From Gammaproteobacteria bacterium (GTDB taxonomy: Bacteria; Pseudomonadota; Gammaproteobacteria; Pseudomonadales; DSM-25080), in assembly GCA_013372965.1 (NCBI GenBank), contig JABXIR010000145.1, positions 1 to 16,065 of the forward strand: a stretch of 16,065 bases of DNA, written 5' to 3'. Made by a program: the position numbers and the translations under genes. Below the pieces are notes generated by a model, which saw only the letters and a list, made by a program, of their open reading frames with translations, made no database searches and was not told the origin of the DNA. Positions 8,433 to 14,024 of this stretch are shown one piece after another; within the stretch, counting starts at the first letter, position 1; every line of letters begins with the position of its first letter.

Positions 8433-9568
8433 AATCTGTAATCGACTCAGTGAACCGATTTCTTCGGCCCGCATCAGAGGCACACTACTATTGGTTCGAC
8501 TCAGCGCTTGGTCGGGGTGGTTATTGTCATGTTGATGACTGGCCGGTTGAATGGGAATCAAGCGATTCTTCCATTGCTTTAGTGGTTCCGATGGTCGAAA
8601 CAATACATCGTATCGTCACCGCTCCGGAAGGTGTGAAGTTAGACGCCTTAGCCCTCGCATACTCAGTGGAAGATACCATCGCAGGTGACGTTAGCGAGTT
8701 TCATTGGCTTTCAGAGTCGTTACAAGGCAGCAATCGACTGATCGGGGTCAGTGCAAACTGGTTATCGAACTGGCGCGACTATGTCGCTTCACATCAGGCG
8801 AACTTGGCATTCATCGGGCACGAACTCGATTTACTGCCGGCCTCTGACACCACTGCGTTTGTGGGTCCTGAGGTTGTCGTTAGGCATCGGGGTGACGTCT
8901 ATGCGCTCGACGTCGCTACCTTTAACCAGTTAGTCGCGTCGCAAAATATTACGCATATTAAGCAGGTGATCGTGACCGAGCTGGCGAGAGAAACGCCTGC
9001 ACAAATCGCTAGCCAGTCTCAAGATAGCTATTGGAGCAATCTAAGCTCGCTTCGTCTTAACTTAGCGGTCGGGTCCTTTAAGCCGCCATTGCCATGGAAG
9101 CGCTGGACACAGCGATTTGGTTGGATTGCGGCCTGCATTGTCGTGGTGGTGGTCATCGAGTTGCTTTATAGAATGCTGACTTTGTCGGTACTTAAAGACG
9201 AGACCCGAAGCTTGCAGCAAGCTCAGCTCGAACTCGCACAGCGAACGTTCCCTCAGGCGCAGTTTAGTGATCCGTATCTGCAGATTATGCAAATGGCGGA
9301 GCAGCGGCCCGGAATTGAGCTTTCTGACGTCACTCGATTACTGATTGATATCGGTGCCATCAAGGAGTCTGAGCTCGACACGCTTAAGCTCAGTAGTCTC
9401 GAGTTAAGAGATGGCACTGCACAATTTGTTTTGTCGTTGAATGTCAATAATTTCAGTGATGTTGATCGCTTTAATGCAGCGCTTGAGTCACGCGGTTACA
9501 GTGTTCGAACGTTGGCGTCACAAGCTCGAGATGGAGCAACTTCGGCACGTATAGCGGTGGGAATATGA
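8429..9568 (+). CDS. gspL: Type II secretion assembly protein GspL
   Basis: GspL recruits the ATPase GspE to the inner membrane and pairs with GspM. The 379-residue protein has a cytoplasmic actin-like region (about 1-220), one membrane segment at about 231-250 (a run of Ile, Val and Ala), a short coiled stretch after it, and a small periplasmic ferredoxin-like domain (about 300-379). The extracellular-facing part and overall length agree with the family. Sequence conservation in the cytoplasmic part is low, so the call rests on topology and on the position between K and M. Both ends overlap the neighbours by four bases (ATGA). Confidence 0.93.
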   Translation: MKSVIDSVNRFLRPASEAHYYWFDSALGRGGYCHVDDWPVEWESSDSSIALVVPMVETIHRIVTAPEGVKLDALALAYSVEDTIAGDVSEFHWLSESLQGSNRLIGVSANWLSNWRDYVASHQANLAFIGHELDLLPASDTTAFVGPEVVVRHRGDVYALDVATFNQLVASQNITHIKQVIVTELARETPAQIASQSQDSYWSNLSSLRLNLAVGSFKPPLPWKRWTQRFGWIAACIVVVVVIELLYRMLTLSVLKDETRSLQQAQLELAQRTFPQAQFSDPYLQIMQMAEQRPGIELSDVTRLLIDIGAIKESELDTLKLSSLELRDGTAQFVLSLNVNNFSDVDRFNAALESRGYSVRTLASQARDGATSARIAVGI

Positions 9569-10017
9569 AGCAACTATTAACGGAAAAATGGGCGGCCTTA
9601 ACCGACCGCGACCGCAAGGCGTTGTTACTGCTCGTGCCAGCAATCATCGTTTACGGCGTACTGACAGCGTTTTTGAATGTCTCAAACGAAGCGGCACGTA
9701 TCGAACAGCGTAATCAAATCTTGTCTCAACAGTTTGAAGAGATGCAGATGGTACTCGCCGGCCGATCGGCAGTTGGACCCGATCGAACTCAGAATCTTAC
9801 GGTTTTGGTAAATCAGATCGGCGATCGAAGTAATCTAAGCTACGACGGTATTCAACCGTCCGCGAACGGTGTTCGCGTGACTGTGCGAGACGCGGAACAA
9901 AAGCAATTGTGGCGCTGGTTGGCATTCGCTCAAAGCGAAGGGCTAAACTTGGCAAGTTTTACGCTAACCGCTAATGAAGATGGTACGGTCGATCTGAATG
10001 CAACGGTGGTGCAATGA
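9565..10017 (+). CDS. gspM: Type II secretion assembly protein GspM
   Basis: GspM is a small bitopic inner-membrane protein that stabilises GspL. The 150-residue protein has a short cytoplasmic tail with DRDRKALLLL before the membrane segment (about 19-37), a charged coiled stretch (40-65) and a compact periplasmic ferredoxin-like domain that ends with alternating beta residues. Size and topology are typical for GspM. The start overlaps the gspL stop in ATGA and the end overlaps gspN in the same way, so the three are probably made in step. A 7-base perfect inverted repeat at 9861-9877 lies inside the coding sequence. Confidence 0.92.
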   Translation: MKQLLTEKWAALTDRDRKALLLLVPAIIVYGVLTAFLNVSNEAARIEQRNQILSQQFEEMQMVLAGRSAVGPDRTQNLTVLVNQIGDRSNLSYDGIQPSANGVRVTVRDAEQKQLWRWLAFAQSEGLNLASFTLTANEDGTVDLNATVVQ

Positions 10018-10751
10018 CAAAACGGTGGTTTGGGCTCAGTTTATGCGCGTTGATCGCGCTATTGTCATATCTTGTGTTGACGATTCCAGCTTCTCAGTTG
10101 ATCCGCGCATGCGCTGCTTCGAATATCGTCTGTAGTTTCACTCGAAGTGATGGTACCGTGTGGGATGGCCGTTGGTCGGGTGTTACCATAGCGCGCAATA
10201 ATCAGGGCGTTCGGCTGTCCTCGGTCGGTTGGCATGTTTCGTTGTTATCATTAATTTCCTTAAAGCCCGAGCTTCGTCTTGAAGTTGAAAGTGACCAAGG
10301 CAAAATCTCCGCACTTATCGTGCAGCAGGGTGAACAATTTATCGTCACCGATGTGCTCGCCGATTTGACGGTCGTGCAGCCAATGTTTTCAGCCCAAGTT
10401 GTGGTTAACGCGCCTTACGTGCTAGCTGATTTATCGGGTGTGCAACAGGTCGATGATGCGCGAGTTGGTGTGTTCGACTTACGGGTTAATACGGGAAATT
10501 CAGTTCTAGAAGCGGGTGCCTTTAGTGCGGTTGCGAATGGTACTAACGAGGCAATCGAAGTACAGGTCCGTGACGGCGGAGGGCCGATCGGTGCTTCCGG
10601 CGATTGTCGGTTATTTGTTCCCAATTACGAATGCTCATTGCTAATTGATATTTCCAGACTGAGTGATGATAACATCCGACGGGGGCTCGAGAGCGTCGCG
10701 TCGCCACTCGGTAACGGACAGTATCAGTTTGATGTGGCGGGGCGATTTTAA
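10014..10751 (+). CDS. gspN: Type II secretion protein GspN
   Basis: GspN is a bitopic protein found in many but not all T2SS operons; its exact role is unsettled. The 245-residue protein has an N-terminal membrane segment (about 7-25) and a periplasmic part. The GTVWDGRWSGV segment (47-57) carries the GxxWxG motif I associate with the family. Two cysteine pairs, 33/40 near the membrane and 198/207 near the end, could form disulfides in the periplasm. The start overlaps gspM by four bases. The stop TAA is directly followed by the GTG start of gspA. Identification is by motif, length and location after gspM. Confidence 0.88.
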   Translation: MTKRWFGLSLCALIALLSYLVLTIPASQLIRACAASNIVCSFTRSDGTVWDGRWSGVTIARNNQGVRLSSVGWHVSLLSLISLKPELRLEVESDQGKISALIVQQGEQFIVTDVLADLTVVQPMFSAQVVVNAPYVLADLSGVQQVDDARVGVFDLRVNTGNSVLEAGAFSAVANGTNEAIEVQVRDGGGPIGASGDCRLFVPNYECSLLIDISRLSDDNIRRGLESVASPLGNGQYQFDVAGRF

Positions 10752-12200
10752 GTGAGTGAATCGGCGATCAATGAATTTTTCGGATTGACTAAATCCCCTT
10801 TTTCAATCGCACCTGATCCAAATTTGATGTATTGGAGTCGCCTGCACAAAGATGCACTCGCAAATCTTGAATTTGCAATTGAGAAAGGCAGTGGGCTCGT
10901 GTTGTTCTCCGGTGAAGTGGGCACTGGTAAAACGACGATCATTCGCAGATTGCTCTCAGAGTCGACCACAACAACTCAATATGCACTCATTCTTAACCCG
11001 TTACTCGATGAGCAAGAGCTTCTGGTCGAAATTTGCCGTGAGTTTGATATCGACACAACGGGTGAGGGCAGTGTAACGACTCGTTGTTTCAACGCGTTAC
11101 GCGACAAGTTAATTGATAACTACGCTCGCGGTTGTCGCAGTGTCTTGATTATTGATGAAGCGCAGCACTTAAGCTTTCGAGCGCTCGAGCAACTTCGCTT
11201 ACTCACGAATTTAGAAACGGATGAGCATAAGTTACTGCTAATCGTGTTTGTAGGGCAGCCAGAACTGCGCCAAGTGATACAGCAGCCTCAGCTTCGGCAG
11301 TTGGCGCAACGAATAACGTTCCGTCCTCATCTCCATGCGTTAAGTTCGGGCGAAGTCGAACAGTACGTGACGTGTCGACTGAGCATTGTGGGCGCTCAAG
11401 ATCCTCTGAAAGTAATCTCACGTCGAGCGATTGCTACCTGCTCCAAGTTGAGTGGCGGTGTACCTCGCGCAATCAACACATTACTCGATCGTTCGTTGAT
11501 GGTCGCTTATGCAAATAATCAATCGACTGTGAACTCGAAACACGTGAAGCAAGCGTTTGTTGAGTTGAACCAATGGGACGAACCATCGCCATCGAATACA
11601 AAGCGACGAAACGGTGTGTTCGCTGTGTTACTGGTTGCACTGGTTTTAGCGAGCGTGGTTTGGTGGTGGTATTCGCTAAGACCGTCGCTCGATAATACCG
11701 CCGTTGTGGAGCATTACGGCCAGTATTTCGGAGTGGACTCCTTCGCCTGCGACGACTCGTCCGCGCCATTGCAGTGTGTCAGTTTAACCTCAGTTTCCGC
11801 GAGCGTAATGGCCAAACTTGACCGCTTTGCCTTGGTTGAGGAGGAGCGGCTACGACTCGTCGAAAACACACAAGGGGGCACGGTCGCGATCGATATCAGC
11901 GGAGAAGCGTCTCGGCCGATGTCGGTTACCTCGCCTTCGTCAATTCTCCTGATATCTGAACGCCTCGCTTCTTCGATAAAGCTCGACGATCGTAGTGATC
12001 GTGTCGTCGAAATCGCGAGGCGATTTCAACATTTAGATCGGCAGTCTCAACCGATTACCGATGAAGAGTTTAATCGTAATCTTCAGCAGCGGGTACGTTT
12101 GTTTCAAAGCGCCAACCAACTTGATCCGACTGGAGAGGTCGATGGCGTGACCTATGCGTTGCTGGTCAACATGACAACTCGCTGGGAGGAGGGGTTATGA
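10752..12200 (+). CDS. gspA: GspA (ExeA-type) AAA ATPase with peptidoglycan-binding domain
   Basis: GspA and GspB form an inner-membrane complex that in Aeromonas and Vibrio helps the secretin assemble across the peptidoglycan. The 482-residue protein opens with a stretch (EFFGLTKSPFSIAPDP, 8-23) shared by ExeA and related AAA proteins. Walker A is GEVGTGKTT at 54-62 and Walker B is VLIIDEAQ at 131-138, with an arginine-rich region after it. A membrane segment lies at about 289-307. In the periplasmic part, cysteines 333 and 342 recall a pair I remember in this family, and a peptidoglycan-binding domain lies at about 440-475. The start is GTG 10752, touching the gspN stop; only a weak G-rich site precedes it, so coupling is likely. 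The end overlaps gspB by four bases. Confidence 0.92.
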   Translation: MSESAINEFFGLTKSPFSIAPDPNLMYWSRLHKDALANLEFAIEKGSGLVLFSGEVGTGKTTIIRRLLSESTTTTQYALILNPLLDEQELLVEICREFDIDTTGEGSVTTRCFNALRDKLIDNYARGCRSVLIIDEAQHLSFRALEQLRLLTNLETDEHKLLLIVFVGQPELRQVIQQPQLRQLAQRITFRPHLHALSSGEVEQYVTCRLSIVGAQDPLKVISRRAIATCSKLSGGVPRAINTLLDRSLMVAYANNQSTVNSKHVKQAFVELNQWDEPSPSNTKRRNGVFAVLLVALVLASVVWWWYSLRPSLDNTAVVEHYGQYFGVDSFACDDSSAPLQCVSLTSVSASVMAKLDRFALVEEERLRLVENTQGGTVAIDISGEASRPMSVTSPSSILLISERLASSIKLDDRSDRVVEIARRFQHLDRQSQPITDEEFNRNLQQRVRLFQSANQLDPTGEVDGVTYALLVNMTTRWEEGL

Positions 12201-12757
12201 GTTCTTTGTTAGATGCTTTAGAAAAAGCGAAACGAGAGCGTGGTTCGGACGCCGTGCGACTAAGTGAATTCAATGCGCTACCACCGAGAAAAAAACGTGT
12301 CCGTTGGTTGTTATTATTGTTTGTTGCTTTCATTCTCGGGGTTGCGGGTTACTGGCAGTATCACGAGTATTACAAAGTTTGCGGCGATTGTTCTGCACAG
12401 GGCCTCGATATAGCAAATACTTCGGAGATGTCAGACGAGGGTGGGAGTGATATTGAGTCGTCGCAAGATATTTCATCACTCTACGAGCCATCACTGCCTT
12501 TAATCGATCAGCTCTCACCCAGTTTGCGCGCGAGCTTACCCTCTATGCAGTACCAAGCGCACGTTTACAGCCAAGAGACTGGCCAAGGGTTTGTTATGAT
12601 CAATTCGCAACGATTAGGGGTTGGTGGCTTCGTAGGCACAGCACAAATTCAAGAGATTGATGACTTAGGGGTGATATTTCAAAGCCAAGGCGTGCGTTTT
12701 AGACTGCTGGCTCTGGAGGACTTTGAGCCACTAGACGGGAATGAATCCGCTAACTGA
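12197..12757 (+). CDS. gspB: GspB (ExeB-type) secretin assembly partner
   Basis: GspB partners GspA. The 186-residue protein starts with the family pattern SSLLDALEKAKRERG, has a membrane segment at about 35-52 and a periplasmic linker, and ends in a T2SSB domain (about 115-180) with the GFVMINSQRLGVGG and LGVIFQSQGVRFRL segments. Residues 62-65 read CGDC, a CxxC just outside the membrane. The ATG lies behind a strong ribosome site (GGAGGAGGGG, 12185-12193 region) and overlaps the gspA stop. Its own stop codon sits inside the inverted repeat that follows, and this gene closes the operon. It is shorter than some GspB/ExeB proteins, mainly in the linker. Confidence 0.9.
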   Translation: MSSLLDALEKAKRERGSDAVRLSEFNALPPRKKRVRWLLLLFVAFILGVAGYWQYHEYYKVCGDCSAQGLDIANTSEMSDEGGSDIESSQDISSLYEPSLPLIDQLSPSLRASLPSMQYQAHVYSQETGQGFVMINSQRLGVGGFVGTAQIQEIDDLGVIFQSQGVRFRLLALEDFEPLDGNESAN

Positions 12758-12777
12758 TGACGCAGCTAGCGGATTCA
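12742..12777. terminator. Hairpin between convergent genes, possible bidirectional terminator
   Basis: TGAATCCGCTA (12742-12752) is a perfect inverted repeat of TAGCGGATTCA (12767-12777). After one mismatch the stem can continue with CTG/CAG (12754-12756 and 12763-12765), leaving a six-base loop. It contains the gspB stop codon and lies just before the 3' end of the opposing Tsx-like gene (12786). Position fits a terminator for both transcripts, but no run of T follows on either strand, so it is not a textbook intrinsic terminator; it may instead protect the 3' ends of the mRNAs. Confidence 0.5.
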
Positions 12778-12785
12778 GCGGCACT

Positions 12786-13547
12786 TTAGAAGTGGTACTT
12801 GATCAGTGCACTTACCGCAGTTTGATTGGTGTCAAATGCAGGTGATGACTTGATGCCGTACTTGTTTTTCCAATAATCGATTTCGACGCCCACGAAAAAC
12901 TTGTTTGCACCTTGCTCGCCGTTGAGGAGCATGCCCAGGTCGTATTTAACCTGCGGATTGATGTGCAAGTTGCTTTCGAAGTTGTCATTTGAGCTCTTAA
13001 ATACCCAGTCAGCAAAACCGTCAAACACGATGTTGGAACTGCCGACAGGGAAATCCATGCGCCAGACCGGCGTGATCTGGTAGCCGTCGCTGTCGTTGTT
13101 GATGCCCTGGCGGTTGTAGACATTGGTTTGCAAATAAGTAAAGCCCGGGACATTCCAGTCGAAGCCAACGCCCGCTAGGAATGACTCTACGTCACCGCGA
13201 CCGTTTTCGTAGGTAAACGCAAGTGACATATCCGTGAGTACATCGTTACCAACGTCCCAACCAAACGCTTTGTCGAAGCTGATGCGCGGTGAAATTTCGC
13301 CGTAGAAACCGATGTAGTCTTGGTTGTCAGAGTCGTATTTTGTTGCATCATAGAATACGAAGATGTCACCAAACGACAGACCGGCAACGTATTCGAACGT
13401 ACCAGTGACTTGCTTGTCTGAATCGACTAGGTAGTCACTTCCTACAAGACCTGTAACGCTCGTGTCGCTCCACTGTACAAGCTCAGCTTGCGCATTGGCC
13501 GCGGCTGCCGCGAATACGATTGGAAGCGCTTTAAAGATGTTATTCAT
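12786..13547 (-). CDS. Tsx/OmpK-type outer-membrane channel protein
   Basis: This 253-residue protein is a predicted outer-membrane beta-barrel. It has a signal peptide (about 1-21, ending ANAQA) and alternating aromatic strands. Segments such as FGDIFVFYDATKY, YGEISPRISF, ITPVWRMDFPVG and the closing KYHF match my memory of nucleoside-specific Tsx channel relatives in gammaproteobacteria (often named nucleoside-binding outer membrane protein). The last residue is phenylalanine, as expected for barrel insertion. A GAGGG ribosome site precedes the ATG at 13547. Codon use favours TTC, TAC, AAC and GAC, unlike the secretion genes, which suggests high expression. It runs against the T2SS operon and is probably an independent unit. 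Nucleoside transport is an inference from family; a general small-solute channel is possible. Confidence 0.75.
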   Translation of the reverse strand: MNNIFKALPIVFAAAAANAQAELVQWSDTSVTGLVGSDYLVDSDKQVTGTFEYVAGLSFGDIFVFYDATKYDSDNQDYIGFYGEISPRISFDKAFGWDVGNDVLTDMSLAFTYENGRGDVESFLAGVGFDWNVPGFTYLQTNVYNRQGINNDSDGYQITPVWRMDFPVGSSNIVFDGFADWVFKSSNDNFESNLHINPQVKYDLGMLLNGEQGANKFFVGVEIDYWKNKYGIKSSPAFDTNQTAVSALIKYHF

Positions 13548-13576
13548 AATTGAACCCTCGTAAATAGATGCGGCGC

Positions 13577-13605
13577 AAGATAGGCGTTTTCAATAAAATT
13601 ATCAA
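13577..13605 (-). promoter_or_regulatory. Putative sigma-70-type promoter of the Tsx-like gene
   Basis: On the minus strand TTGATA (13600-13605) and TATCTT (13577-13582) are separated by exactly 17 bases, giving a good -35/-10 match. The expected start of transcription falls near 13570, about 23 bases before the ATG. No experiment supports it; in AT-rich DNA such matches can occur by chance. Confidence 0.4.
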
Positions 13606-13619
13606 TGTTTGGGTATTTT

Positions 13620-13648
13620 TTGCGAAATTGATATAGCATTGATATTAA
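13620..13648 (+). promoter_or_regulatory. Putative sigma-70-type promoter of the DUF1294-kinase pair
   Basis: TTGCGA (13620-13625) and TATTAA (13643-13648) are 17 bases apart on the plus strand. Transcription would start near 13655, ahead of the GGAGG ribosome site (13671-13674 region) of the DUF1294 gene. The spacing is right but the hexamers are only fair matches, so this is tentative. Confidence 0.35.
13627..13645. repeat. Direct repeat ATTGATAT in the divergent promoter region
   Basis: ATTGATAT occurs at 13627-13634 and again at 13638-13645, spaced 11 bases start to start, about one turn of the helix. The core ATTGAT appears a third time in the opposite orientation (ATCAAT, 13601-13606), overlapping the putative -35 of the minus-strand promoter. 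The two copies lie within the putative plus-strand promoter spacer. This could be an operator read by a regulator, or chance in AT-rich DNA. Confidence 0.4.
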
Positions 13649-13679
13649 TCGAACCGATTTGTTTTAGGCAGGAGGCCTT

Positions 13680-14024
13680 ATGAAAAGATGGATTTTTGCT
13701 GTTCTCGCGGTCGCTTTTATCGGCGTCATCGCAGCAGTTCACATCATCGAGGCAGTTTCGCCGGTCCTTATCTCTTATATTTTGGTGATGGGTCTAATTG
13801 GATATGTCGTGTTCTACATCGATAAGCGTCGAGCAGAGCGTGAACAAAGCCGAATACCCGAAGACTTATTATTGTTGATCGCTGCAGCCGGAGGGTGGGT
13901 AGGTGCCTCTTTCGCGAAACTGCAATTTCATCATAAGACGAGCCAAGTAAGCTTTCAGCTTAAATATTTTGCCGCCATTGTGTTGAATCTTGCATTAATT
14001 TACCTTGTATTCTGGTTATTCTAG
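13680..14024 (+). CDS. DUF1294 family small membrane protein
   Basis: The 114-residue protein has about four hydrophobic membrane segments (near 5-22, 28-47, 62-80 and 96-113). It shows the features of DUF1294: the Y-x-D-K motif (46-49), RIPE (58-61), the GG-x-x-G turn (71-75), an HK pair followed by T (85-87) and a phenylalanine at 92. The biochemical role of the family is unknown. A clear ribosome site (GGAGG, 13671-13675) precedes the ATG. The stop codon overlaps the GTG start of the following sensor kinase (TAGTG), so the two are almost certainly cotranscribed and translationally coupled. Many DUF1294 proteins carry an N-terminal cold-shock domain; this one does not. Confidence 0.85.
   Translation: MKRWIFAVLAVAFIGVIAAVHIIEAVSPVLISYILVMGLIGYVVFYIDKRRAEREQSRIPEDLLLLIAAAGGWVGASFAKLQFHHKTSQVSFQLKYFAAIVLNLALIYLVFWLF

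Noticed and set aside
9861..9877. Perfect inverted repeat CGCGAAC-GGT-GTTCGCG
   Set aside because: It lies deep inside gspM, is fully explained by codons, and is far from any start or stop; kept only as a note in the gspM entry.
12812..13387. Other open frames overlapping the Tsx-like gene on both strands
   Set aside because: The 253-residue frame has a signal peptide, barrel pattern, terminal phenylalanine and ribosome site; the overlapping frames have none of these.
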